Below are positions 26,310 to 33,679 of a stretch of DNA of 64,000 bases, piece after piece (within the stretch, counting starts at the first letter, position 1; each line of letters starts with the position of its first letter). The position numbers were made by a program, and so were the translations under genes. This stretch comes from UBA961 sp049317525 (lineage in GTDB: Bacteria > Bacteroidota > Ignavibacteria > Kapaibacteriales > UBA961), in the NCBI GenBank assembly GCA_049317525.1, contig JBMOIC010000011.1, forward strand, positions 1-64,000, in the 5' to 3' direction. A model generated the notes under the pieces. It saw only the letters and a program-made list of their open reading frames with translations. It was not told the DNA's origin and ran no database searches.

Positions 26310-27146
26310 ATGGCTTTAAGAATACTAAAACCGATAACCCCCGGTACGAGATTTTACTCAGTTAGTTCATTTTCTGAACTAACTCCAGGTGCAAAACCTG
26401 AAAAGTCTTTGCTAGTAGCAAAGAAAAAATCTGGTGGTCGTAATAATACTGGTCGTATTACATCACGTCACATTGGTGGCGGACATAAGCAAAAGTACCG
26501 TATTATAGATTTTAAACGACGTAAATTTGATATGCCGGCAGAAGTATTAAGTATACAATACGATCCAAATCGTACATGCCGTATAGCATTGATTCGTTAT
26601 GAAGATGGAGAATTGGCATATATTTTATCTCCGAATAAGCTTAAGGTTGGTCAGAAAGTAATGTCTGGGCCAAAAGCTGATTTCCAAGATGGAAATGCAT
26701 TGCCACTTGAAAAAATACCAGTAGGTATGTTCATTCACAATATTGAATTAAAGCCAGGAAAAGGCGGACAAATGGTTCGCAGTGCTGGAACAGGTGCACA
26801 GCTTGTAGGATTTGATAATGGAATGGCTCAAGTAAAATTACCATCTGGTGAAATTAGAAAAGTATCTCAGGTTTGCATGGCAACACTTGGTGTTGTAGGT
26901 AATTCTGATCATGAAAATATTCTCTATGGTAAAGCTGGCCGTATGCGCTGGTTAGGAGTAAGACCTCAAACACGTGGTATGGCGATGAATCCGATAGATC
27001 ACCCAATGGGTGGTGGAGAAGGAAGATCAAAATCCGGTGGTGGTCGTCAGCATCCACGTTCACCTTGGGGTCAATTAGCAAAAGGCCTTAAGACACGTAG
27101 ACAAAAGAAGAAGTCAACAGATCTTATTGTTCGTAAAAGAAAATAA
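26310..27146 (+). CDS. rplB: 50S ribosomal protein L2 (uL2)
   Basis: 278 residues, standard. KSGGRNNTGRITSRHIGGGHKQ and GKAGRMRWLG are the conserved RNA-binding parts. The C-terminal segment reads NPIDHPMGGGEGR: Met233 stands where most bacteria have His (DHPH). I know this His-to-Met change from Bacteroidota L2 sequences, so it is a useful lineage marker rather than a defect. uL2 supports the peptidyl-transferase centre and subunit association. It lies 14 bases after rplW and 10 before rpsS. Confidence 0.97.
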   Translation: MALRILKPITPGTRFYSVSSFSELTPGAKPEKSLLVAKKKSGGRNNTGRITSRHIGGGHKQKYRIIDFKRRKFDMPAEVLSIQYDPNRTCRIALIRYEDGELAYILSPNKLKVGQKVMSGPKADFQDGNALPLEKIPVGMFIHNIELKPGKGGQMVRSAGTGAQLVGFDNGMAQVKLPSGEIRKVSQVCMATLGVVGNSDHENILYGKAGRMRWLGVRPQTRGMAMNPIDHPMGGGEGRSKSGGGRQHPRSPWGQLAKGLKTRRQKKKSTDLIVRKRK

Positions 27147-27156
27147 CTAGGAAAGT

Positions 27157-27444
27157 ATGGCTCGCTCACTCAAAAAAGGCGCCTTTATATACTACAAATT
27201 GGCGAAAAAAGTAGACCTCTTGAATGATTCAGGAAAAAAAGTAGTAGTTAAAACGTGGTCACGTGCATCAACTATTGCTCCTGAATTTGTGGGTCACACA
27301 TTTGCAGTACATAATGGCAACAAGTTCATACCAGTGTATGTAACTGAAAATATGGTAGGACATAAGCTCGGCGAATTTTCTCCAACGAGAACTTTCAAAG
27401 GGCATGCAGGTAACAGAAAAGATCAAAAGTCCGGAAAACGATAA
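27157..27444 (+). CDS. rpsS: 30S ribosomal protein S19 (uS19)
   Basis: 95 residues, starting MARSLKKGAFIYYKLAKKV and containing KTWSRASTIAPEFVGHTFAVHNGNKFIPVYV and LGEFSPTRTFKGHAG, all standard uS19 blocks. uS19 binds the 30S head together with uS13 and contacts the A-site tRNA/50S bridge. It follows rplB by 10 bases and precedes rplV by 24. Confidence 0.97.
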   Translation: MARSLKKGAFIYYKLAKKVDLLNDSGKKVVVKTWSRASTIAPEFVGHTFAVHNGNKFIPVYVTENMVGHKLGEFSPTRTFKGHAGNRKDQKSGKR

Positions 27445-27468
27445 TCCGTAGCTGAATAAGGTTAGATT

Positions 27469-27822
27469 ATGCTAAATGCTCGTGCAACAAAACGCTATTT
27501 GCGTTCATCACCCCGCAAAATGCGCCTGGTGATAGATTTGATACGAGGAAAGTCAGCGCAACAAGCGATTGCGACGCTGAAATTCTCTACAAAGTCGGCA
27601 GCTAAAGATGCAGAAATGGTGCTTCGCTCTGCGATATCCAATGTTTTGGAGAAAGCACTCGCTGCAAATGAGCGTGTTGATGAAGGAAAGCTTTATGTAA
27701 GTAAGGTCTATGTCAATCAAGGCCCTACAGCGAAGCGTATTTCTCCTGCTCCAATGGGTAGGGCTTATAGAATTCGTAAACGCTCGCACCATCTCACAAT
27801 TGAAGTTTCAGTTGTCAAGTAA
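27469..27822 (+). CDS. rplV: 50S ribosomal protein L22 (uL22)
   Basis: 117 residues. RYLRSSPRKMRLVIDLIRGKS at the N-terminus and the tunnel-wall beta-hairpin GPTAKRISPAPMGRAYRIRKRSHH near the C-terminus identify uL22. The hairpin, together with uL4, forms the narrowest part of the exit tunnel, where macrolides bind. It is 24 bases after rpsS and 16 before rpsC; no anomaly. Confidence 0.96.
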   Translation: MLNARATKRYLRSSPRKMRLVIDLIRGKSAQQAIATLKFSTKSAAKDAEMVLRSAISNVLEKALAANERVDEGKLYVSKVYVNQGPTAKRISPAPMGRAYRIRKRSHHLTIEVSVVK

Positions 27823-27838
27823 TTAACAGGAGAGAGCT

Positions 27839-28483
27839 TTGGGTCAGAAGACAAATCCGATTGGTCTCCGTTTAGGCATAGTACGCCAATGGGATGCTAA
27901 TTGGTTCGATGAAAAGAATGTAGCAGAAAAACTTACAGAAGATTTGATGGTACGTTCATATATAAAAAGCCGTTTGCGTAAAGCAGGTGTAGCTAGAATA
28001 ATAATCGAACGTACAGCAAAACAATTGCGTTTAACATTGCATACTTCAAGACCAGGTGTAATCATTGGCCGTTCAGGTAAAGATATTACATTGTTGGAAG
28101 AAGAATTAAAGAAGATATCACGCAAAGATGTAAAAGTCTTAATACACGAGATAAAGCGCCCAGAAGTGGAAGCCCAATTGGTAGCCGAAAATATCGCTCA
28201 GCAACTTGAAGGACGTGTTTCATTTCGTAAAGCAATGAAGCAATCTGTTGGAGCTGCAATGAGAATGGGTGCGGAAGGTATCAGAGTAATGTGTTCAGGT
28301 CGTTTGGGCGGTGCAGATATGTCCCGTACTGAACAGTATAAAGAAGGTAGAGTACCTTTACACACATTAAGAGCTGATATTGACTATGGCACAGCAACAG
28401 CAGCAACCGTTTACGGTTTGATTGGTGTAAAAACTTGGATTTGCCGAGGTGAAGTAATCGGCAAGCTTATAACAAAGGACTAA
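27839..28483 (+). CDS. rpsC: 30S ribosomal protein S3 (uS3)
   Basis: 214 residues from a TTG start, supported by AGGAGA five bases upstream and by the invariant second segment GQKTNPIGLRLG. The KH domain is present (SRPGVIIGRSGKDI), as is the C-terminal GVAMR-like block SVGAAMRMGAEGIRVMCSGRLGGADMSR. uS3 lines the mRNA entry tunnel and contributes helicase activity. A TTG start on so essential and abundant a protein is unusual. It precedes rplP by 17 bases. Confidence 0.97.
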   Translation: MGQKTNPIGLRLGIVRQWDANWFDEKNVAEKLTEDLMVRSYIKSRLRKAGVARIIIERTAKQLRLTLHTSRPGVIIGRSGKDITLLEEELKKISRKDVKVLIHEIKRPEVEAQLVAENIAQQLEGRVSFRKAMKQSVGAAMRMGAEGIRVMCSGRLGGADMSRTEQYKEGRVPLHTLRADIDYGTATAATVYGLIGVKTWICRGEVIGKLITKD

Positions 28484-28500
28484 GAGAAGGATATAGCACA

Positions 28501-28920
28501 ATGTTGCTGCCTAAAAGAGTAAAACATAGAAAAACCCAACGCGGTAGAATGAAAGGCAAGGCCTATCGTGGTTCTCAAGTAGCCTTTGGTACTTTTGGTA
28601 TGAAAGCACTTGAACCCGCTTGGATAACAAATCGTCAGATTGAATCTGCACGTATTGCGATAAATCGCTATTTACGTCGTGATGGTAAAGTATGGATTAG
28701 AATATTTCCAGACAAACCGGTTACGAAAAAACCAGCGGAAACGCGTATGGGTAGTGGTAAAGGAAATCCTGAATTCTGGGTTGCGGTAGTTAAACCTGGA
28801 CGCATACTTTTTGAAATCGATGGTGTTTCAAAAGAGTCAGCGCAAGAAGCTGTTCGTTTAGCTTCTCACAAATTACCAATTAAGATAAAATTTGTAACAC
28901 GCTTGGATGCTGCACAGTAA
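28501..28920 (+). CDS. rplP: 50S ribosomal protein L16 (uL16)
   Basis: 139 residues. It begins MLLPKRVKHRKTQRGRMKG and carries the catalytic-centre loop FPDKPVTKKPAETRMGSGKGNPEFWVAVVKPG, standard for uL16. This protein positions A-site tRNA near the peptidyl-transferase centre. Its stop overlaps the rpmC start by one base (TAATG), so the two are probably translationally coupled. Confidence 0.97.
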   Translation: MLLPKRVKHRKTQRGRMKGKAYRGSQVAFGTFGMKALEPAWITNRQIESARIAINRYLRRDGKVWIRIFPDKPVTKKPAETRMGSGKGNPEFWVAVVKPGRILFEIDGVSKESAQEAVRLASHKLPIKIKFVTRLDAAQ

Positions 28921-29123
28921 TGAAACCGCAAAAAGCGTCGGATATTCGCAAGTTCTCAGAAGAAGAACTACATGAAATGTTAGCTTCAACACAAGAAGCA
29001 ATGATGATGAGAAATTTTGAAAAGGCATTAAGCCAATTAGAAAATCCATCTCAAATTAGAATTTTAAGAAAAGATATTGCGCGCATTAAAACAGTGTTGC
29101 GTGAGCGGAATGTCAAAATCTGA
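28920..29123 (+). CDS. rpmC: 50S ribosomal protein L29 (uL29)
   Basis: 67 residues, a typical short all-helical uL29: an acidic first helix (IRKFSEEELHEMLASTQEAMM) and a second with IRILRKDIARIKTVLRERN. It sits beside uL23 at the tunnel exit. The ATG overlaps the rplP stop by one base. The next gene, rpsQ, follows after 20 bases. Confidence 0.93.
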   Translation: MKPQKASDIRKFSEEELHEMLASTQEAMMMRNFEKALSQLENPSQIRILRKDIARIKTVLRERNVKI

Positions 29124-29143
29124 CAAATTACGCATAAAGCTTT

Positions 29144-29437
29144 ATGGAAACTATGGCTACTATTATTGCAACAGATCAAAAGCCCTCTACGAGCGGAAAA
29201 AAAGTTCGTCAAGGCAAAGTAATAAGTGCTGCTATGAATAAAAGTATTATTGTAGCGATCGAGCGTCAAGTTGCTCATCCGTTATATAAGAAATATTACA
29301 AGCAGACAAAAAAAGTTATGGCCCATGATGAGGGCAATGAATGCCGCGTAGGTGACATTGTACGAGTTATTGAAAGTCGTCCATTAAGTGCTAGAAAGCG
29401 CTGGATGTTAGCAGAAGTTATTGAACGTGCGCAGTAA
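29144..29437 (+). CDS. rpsQ: 30S ribosomal protein S17 (uS17)
   Basis: 97 residues with an OB-fold core: RQGKVISAAMNKSIIVAIERQVAHPLYKKYYKQTKK, then NECRVGDIVRVIESRPLSARKRW. The first ~18 residues (METMATIIATDQKPSTSGKK) are a low-complexity extension relative to the ~85-residue norm; a second ATG at 29153 would shorten it by three residues only. uS17 binds the 5' domain of 16S rRNA and is a primary assembly protein. 15 bases separate it from rplN. Confidence 0.95.
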   Translation: METMATIIATDQKPSTSGKKVRQGKVISAAMNKSIIVAIERQVAHPLYKKYYKQTKKVMAHDEGNECRVGDIVRVIESRPLSARKRWMLAEVIERAQ

Positions 29438-29452
29438 TATAGGAACACTTAG

Positions 29453-29821
29453 ATGATACAAGAAGAATCAAATCTTATAGCAGCCGATAATTCGGGCGCA
29501 AAACGTGTTCGTTGTATACGTATACTTGGTGGACATGGAAGGCGTTATGCAGGTGTAGGCGACATTATTGTTGTGTCTATAAAAACTGCTCTTCCCAATG
29601 CAGGTGTAAAAAAAGGCGAAGTATGCAAGGCTGTTGTTGTTCGCACAAAAAAAGAAATTAGACGTAAAGATGGATCTTTCATCCGTTTTGATGAGAATGC
29701 AGCTGTTATTCTCAATGGTCAAGGTGAACCAAGAGGTACTCGTATATTTGGACCTGTGGCACGCGAATTGCGTGAGAAAAGTTTTATGAAAATCGTTTCT
29801 TTGGCACCAGAGGTATTATAA
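29453..29821 (+). CDS. rplN: 50S ribosomal protein L14 (uL14)
   Basis: 122 residues, exactly the usual length. MIQEESNLIAADNSGAKRVRCIRILGG, VKKGEVCKAVVVRTKKEIRRKDGSFIRFDENAAVI and GTRIFGPVARELRE are invariant blocks. uL14 forms intersubunit bridges with 16S rRNA and binds the silencing factor RsfS in other bacteria. It is 15 bases after rpsQ and 13 before rplX. Confidence 0.97.
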   Translation: MIQEESNLIAADNSGAKRVRCIRILGGHGRRYAGVGDIIVVSIKTALPNAGVKKGEVCKAVVVRTKKEIRRKDGSFIRFDENAAVILNGQGEPRGTRIFGPVARELREKSFMKIVSLAPEVL

Positions 29822-29834
29822 GGATCGAATCTAC

Positions 29835-30167
29835 ATGAAGATGTTAATTAAAAAGAATGATTTAGTTAAAGTTATAAGTGGTGACGATAAAGGCAAACAA
29901 GGCCGTGTTATCGAAACCCAAGCAAAAAAAGCTAGAGTATTGGTTGAAGGTGTTAATATACACAAACGCCATACACGTAAAAGCGCTGCTAATCCAGATG
30001 GTGGCATTATGGAAAGAGAATTTCCTATTGCTTATTCAAATGTGATGCTTATTGATCCAGAAACTAAAAAAGCTACAAGAATTCGTGTTGAACGAATTGA
30101 AAAAGATGGTAAAACACAGGTTAAACGTATTGCCGTTAAATCTGGCAAGGAAATTAAACTGCCTTAA
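29835..30167 (+). CDS. rplX: 50S ribosomal protein L24 (uL24)
   Basis: 110 residues with a KOW motif near the start (KKNDLVKVISGDDKGKQGRVI), then GVNIHKRHTRKSAANPDGGIMEREFPIAYSNVMLIDPETKKATR. uL24 is one of the two proteins that start 50S assembly. Length is in the normal range (100-115). It precedes rplE by 22 bases. Confidence 0.95.
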   Translation: MKMLIKKNDLVKVISGDDKGKQGRVIETQAKKARVLVEGVNIHKRHTRKSAANPDGGIMEREFPIAYSNVMLIDPETKKATRIRVERIEKDGKTQVKRIAVKSGKEIKLP

Positions 30168-30189
30168 AAGATTTGAATAGAGAATATAT

Positions 30190-30816
30190 ATGGCAAAAGC
30201 CCTACAACAATCGAAAAAATTTGATTTAAAGCCGGAAGGCAAGCGTCTTGAAGAATATTCAGGAACAGTTCCAGCCCCTCGTCTTTATGAATTTTACAAA
30301 AGTCAGGTAATTCCTGTCTTAAAAGAAAAATTCCAATATAAATCAGTGATGCAAGTTCCAAAGATCACAAAGATTTGTATAAACATGGGAGTTGGAGCCG
30401 CAGTGCAGGATCCAAAAATTCTGCAATCAGCTGTTAATGAGTTAGAACTAATTACTGGGCAACGCCCAGCTATTAGTAAGTCCAAAAAAGCTATTGCTAA
30501 TTTCCGCCTTCGAGCGGGAATGCCTATTGGATGTCATTTAACTCTACGCGGAGCACGTATGTATGAATTTTTAGACAGATTCATAAATATTGCTTCACCT
30601 AGAATTCGCGATTTTCGTGGATTTTCGGATAATGGTTTTGATGGCCGCGGTAATGTTACTATTGGAATCAAAGAACAAATTATCTTCCCGGAAATTGATG
30701 TTGATAAAGTAAATAAAATTGCTGGCATGGACATCACATTTGTTACAACATCCAAATCGGACGAGGAAGCTTCAGCTTTACTCAAAGAATTTGGTTTTCC
30801 TTTCCGCAAAGGTTAA
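30190..30816 (+). CDS. rplE: 50S ribosomal protein L5 (uL5) with N-terminal extension
   Basis: 208 residues, about 28 longer than the ~180 norm. The usual opening (PRLYEFYKSQVIPVLKEKF) begins near residue 30, preceded by a basic segment starting MAKALQQSKKFDLKPEG. There is no later Met that would restore the usual start, so the extension appears real. The core has MQVPKITKICINMGVG, TGQRPAISKSKKAIANF and FPEIDVDK. uL5 holds 5S rRNA in the central protuberance. The rpsN start follows after one base. Confidence 0.95.
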   Translation: MAKALQQSKKFDLKPEGKRLEEYSGTVPAPRLYEFYKSQVIPVLKEKFQYKSVMQVPKITKICINMGVGAAVQDPKILQSAVNELELITGQRPAISKSKKAIANFRLRAGMPIGCHLTLRGARMYEFLDRFINIASPRIRDFRGFSDNGFDGRGNVTIGIKEQIIFPEIDVDKVNKIAGMDITFVTTSKSDEEASALLKEFGFPFRKG

Positions 30817-30817
30817 T

Positions 30818-31087
30818 ATGGCTAAGACAAGTATTGTAGCGAGAAATGAAAAAAGAAAACGCTTATCTGCTAAATATGCAAAACAGCGTGAAGAGTTAAA
30901 AGCAGCTGGTGATTATGTTGGCTTGCAAAAACTCCCAAGAAATAGTGCTCCTACGCGTGTTCGTAGCCGTTGTTCTGTAACAGGACGTGGTAAAGCAGTG
31001 TATAAAAAATTCGGTGTATGCAGAAATATCTTCCGCCAATTGGCGCTAGAAGGTAAAATACCCGGAATTCGTAAATCAAGTTGGTAA
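30818..31087 (+). CDS. rpsN: 30S ribosomal protein S14 (uS14), zinc-free form
   Basis: 89 residues from ATG 30818. MAKTSIVARNEKRKRLSAKYAKQREELK and LPRNSAPTRVRSRCSVTGR identify the long, zinc-independent S14 type; the two CxxC pairs of the short zinc form are absent. It binds the 30S head with uS3 and uS10. It follows rplE by a single base, suggesting coupled translation, and ends 22 bases before rpsH. Confidence 0.96.
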   Translation: MAKTSIVARNEKRKRLSAKYAKQREELKAAGDYVGLQKLPRNSAPTRVRSRCSVTGRGKAVYKKFGVCRNIFRQLALEGKIPGIRKSSW

Positions 31088-31109
31088 ACTATTAGAAGCT
31101 TAGAATACT

Positions 31110-31505
31110 ATGCCGGTTACAGACACAATTGCAGATTTTATTACTCGCATCAGAAATGCGGGTCAGGCACGACACAAGTTTGTTGTTGCCCCTGCTTCAA
31201 AGTTGAATTTACATATTGCCAATATCTTAAGTGATCAAGGTTTTATAGGTGAAGTTTCATCAATTGAAGAAGATAATCAGAAGTTTATTAAAGTAGGTCT
31301 TAAGTACTATGAAGGAAAACCTGTAATACAGGATATCCAAAGAGTAAGTAAGCCTGGTAGAAGAATTTATTCACCTGTAGAAAAGATTCCTAGAGTTAGC
31401 AATGGACTTGGTATATCTATCATTTCAACCTCTAAAGGATTGATGACAGACAAGCAGGCACGCGCTTACAATGTAGGCGGTGAAATTATTTGCAAAGTAC
31501 GCTAA
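31110..31505 (+). CDS. rpsH: 30S ribosomal protein S8 (uS8)
   Basis: 131 residues. It starts PVTDTIADFITRIRNAGQARH and ends with the typical GLGISIISTSKGLMTDKQARAYNVGGEIICKV. uS8 binds the central domain of 16S rRNA and, in E. coli, represses the spc operon by binding mRNA near rplE; no equivalent site was identified here. Normal length; 24 bases to rplF. Confidence 0.97.
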   Translation: MPVTDTIADFITRIRNAGQARHKFVVAPASKLNLHIANILSDQGFIGEVSSIEEDNQKFIKVGLKYYEGKPVIQDIQRVSKPGRRIYSPVEKIPRVSNGLGISIISTSKGLMTDKQARAYNVGGEIICKVR

Positions 31506-31529
31506 TCCCTGGATTTAAGGAGATTTATC

Positions 31530-32069
31530 GTGTCAAGAATTGGCAAAAAACCTATAACAGTACCTGATAATGTACAGTTAACATATAATAATGAAACCCT
31601 AACCGTTAAAGGTCCAAAGGGTGTACAAACTGTACCGATTGCTGAAGGTATTTCATTTAATAATGAAAATGGAATATTAACTTTTGTTAGAGCAAATGAT
31701 GAAAAAAAGGTAAGAGCATTGCATGGTTTATCCAGAGCTCTTGCATTTAATGCAATTCATGGCGTAACAAATGGCTACCAAAAAAACCTTACTATTGAAG
31801 GTGTTGGTTTTAAGGCAGAATTGAGAGGTTCTAAATTACTTTTAGCTTTAGGATATTCTCATCCTATATTGTTTATTCCACCAGCAGGTATTGAATTTGT
31901 TGTTGTAACCCCTACTTCCTTACAGATTAAGGGTGATAATAAACATGATGTTGGCGAGGTAGCAGCAAAAATACGTAAGATACGTCCACCTGAACCTTAC
32001 AAAGGCAAAGGAGTTAGATACGAAGGCGAATATATTCGTCGTAAAGCCGGTAAGTCCGCTGGCAAATAA
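31530..32069 (+). CDS. rplF: 50S ribosomal protein L6 (uL6)
   Basis: 179 residues from a GTG start with AAGGAG eight bases upstream. SRIGKKPITVP opens the protein, two uL6 repeats follow, and the C-terminal signature IRKIRPPEPYKGKGVRYEGEYIRRKAGKSAGK is intact. uL6 lies near the factor-binding site and sarcin-ricin loop. It is 24 bases after rpsH and 33 before rplR. Confidence 0.96.
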   Translation: MSRIGKKPITVPDNVQLTYNNETLTVKGPKGVQTVPIAEGISFNNENGILTFVRANDEKKVRALHGLSRALAFNAIHGVTNGYQKNLTIEGVGFKAELRGSKLLLALGYSHPILFIPPAGIEFVVVTPTSLQIKGDNKHDVGEVAAKIRKIRPPEPYKGKGVRYEGEYIRRKAGKSAGK

Positions 32070-32102
32070 TTTTCATCGCTGATTCAAAAGAGACCGTACG
32101 AG

Positions 32103-32474
32103 ATGAATTTACAAAAAGCAAAAACAAAGCGCCAATTGCGCAGAAAGCAACATATTCGTAAAACCATTTTTGGTAATCCAGAACGTTTACGTTTAAGTGT
32201 GAATAAAACAATAAAACATATAAGTGCACAAATTATTGATGATACGAAGGGCTTTACGCTTGTTTCTGTTTCATCGGTAGAAAAAGATGTACGAGTAGCA
32301 CTTGATAGCATTTCAACAAAAGTTGAACAAAGTAAATATGTTGGTGATTTACTAGCTAAAAGAGCAAAGGACGCAAATATTTCAAGTGTAGCATTTGATC
32401 GTAATGGTCATTTATACCATGGTAGAGTTAAAGCACTTGCAGAAGCTGCCCGCGAGGGTGGTCTGCAGTTCTAA
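32103..32474 (+). CDS. rplR: 50S ribosomal protein L18 (uL18)
   Basis: 123 residues. A basic N-terminus (KAKTKRQLRRKQHIRK) precedes the conserved ERLRLSVNKTIKHISAQIIDD and the C-terminal VAFDRNGHLYHGRVKALAEAAREGGL. uL18 binds 5S rRNA with uL5. Length is normal. 33 bases after rplF and 15 before rpsE. Confidence 0.95.
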   Translation: MNLQKAKTKRQLRRKQHIRKTIFGNPERLRLSVNKTIKHISAQIIDDTKGFTLVSVSSVEKDVRVALDSISTKVEQSKYVGDLLAKRAKDANISSVAFDRNGHLYHGRVKALAEAAREGGLQF

Positions 32475-32489
32475 TTTATAGAGGATGCC

Positions 32490-32993
32490 GTGAGCAAAGT
32501 AAGATTATCAGAACTTGATCTTAAAGATAAGTTAGTTTATGTTGGCCGTACTGCCAAAGTAGTAAAAGGTGGTCGTCGTTTCAATTTTACAGCTTTAGTT
32601 GTAGTTGGAGATGGCAATGGTCATATTGGCTATGGTCTTGGAAAAGCCGGTGAAGTTGTAGATGCTGTAAGCAAAGCAACTGAAGCTGCTAAAAAAGGTA
32701 TTGTGAAGGTTCAACTTCAAAATACTACTATTCCACATGAAGTATTAGCAAAATATGGTGCAGCTTCTGTACTCATAAAGCCTGCTACACCAGGTACAGG
32801 TGTTATTGCTGGTGGAGGTGTTCGCGCCGTATTAGAATTAGCTGGCGTACAAGACGTACTAACCAAAAGCATGGGTTCTTCTAACCCTCATAATACAGTA
32901 AAGGCAACGGTTCGGGCATTAACTTTATTAGAAGATGCTCAATCAGCGGCCCAACGCAGAGGTATTTCTTTAAAAAAAGTACTTCATGGTTAA
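32490..32993 (+). CDS. rpsE: 30S ribosomal protein S5 (uS5)
   Basis: 167 residues from a GTG start with GAGG a few bases upstream. The double-stranded-RNA-binding-like half has VKGGRRFNFTALVVVGDGNGHIGYGLGKAGEV, the rest PATPGTGVIAGGGVRAVLELAGVQDVL and SSNPHNTVKATVRAL. uS5 helps mRNA unwinding at the entry site and affects decoding accuracy. rpmD follows after 10 bases with its own strong Shine-Dalgarno site. Confidence 0.97.
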   Translation: MSKVRLSELDLKDKLVYVGRTAKVVKGGRRFNFTALVVVGDGNGHIGYGLGKAGEVVDAVSKATEAAKKGIVKVQLQNTTIPHEVLAKYGAASVLIKPATPGTGVIAGGGVRAVLELAGVQDVLTKSMGSSNPHNTVKATVRALTLLEDAQSAAQRRGISLKKVLHG

Positions 32994-33003
32994 GGAGACA
33001 TAC

Positions 33004-33195
33004 ATGACAAATGCAGATTCTAAAGTAAAGATTACACAAGTACGTAGCATTATTAAATGCAAGCAGTATCAAAAAGATACAATTCATGCACTTGGCCTTG
33101 GCAGACCTAATTACGAAGTTGTTCATACATTAAATCCTCAGATTCAAGGTATGATAAATGTAGTAAAGCATCTTGTTAAAGTTGAGTCAATTTGA
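33004..33195 (+). CDS. rpmD: 50S ribosomal protein L30 (uL30)
   Basis: 63 residues from ATG 33004, six bases after AAGGAG; an upstream in-frame Met at 32986 inside rpsE is rejected on that basis. The conserved single uL30 fold is seen: VKITQVRSIIKCKQYQKDTIHALGLGRPNYEVVH and GMINVVKHLVKVE. It is a peripheral 50S protein missing from some lineages but present here. rplO starts 19 bases later. Confidence 0.93.
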   Translation: MTNADSKVKITQVRSIIKCKQYQKDTIHALGLGRPNYEVVHTLNPQIQGMINVVKHLVKVESI

Positions 33196-33214
33196 GAGAC
33201 GGAGAATAAATCCC

Positions 33215-33679
33215 ATGAAACATATCGGTAATATAAGCCCAAATAAAGGTTCACATAAATCACCTAAGCGTATCGGTAGAGGTGCAGGTTCTGGTCACGG
33301 TGGTACATCTACACGTGGGCATAAAGGACACGCTGCTCGTTCCGGCTTTAAGAGTAAAAGAAATTTCGAGGGCGGTCAAATGCCTTTGAGCCGCCGTGTA
33401 CCTAAATTTGGATTTAAAAATCCCTTCCGTATTGAATACCAAGAAGTAAATGTATCTAGGTTACAAGAGCTTGTTGATAATAACAAAATACATGTTGGTG
33501 ATACAGTTGATTTAGATGTTCTCCGTAATCTAGGTGTTATCAAATCATCTCGTATACCTATTAAAGTTCTTGGTAATGGCGATTTAACTGCAAAGTTAAA
33601 TGTTACCGCCGCAAAATTTACTGAAACTGCAAAGGGTAAAATCGAACATGCCGGAGGCAGTGTTGTAATCGATGAATAA
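33215..33679 (+). CDS. rplO: 50S ribosomal protein L15 (uL15)
   Basis: 154 residues from ATG 33215. The Gly/Arg-rich N-terminus (GAGSGHGGTSTRGHKGHAARSGFK, GGQMPLSRRVPKFGF) penetrates 23S rRNA; the C-terminal globular part ends AKGKIEHAGGSVVIDE. An upstream in-frame start at 33173 lies inside rpmD and is rejected. The 3' end overlaps secY by 8 bases, implying translational coupling with the translocon gene. Confidence 0.95.
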   Translation: MKHIGNISPNKGSHKSPKRIGRGAGSGHGGTSTRGHKGHAARSGFKSKRNFEGGQMPLSRRVPKFGFKNPFRIEYQEVNVSRLQELVDNNKIHVGDTVDLDVLRNLGVIKSSRIPIKVLGNGDLTAKLNVTAAKFTETAKGKIEHAGGSVVIDE

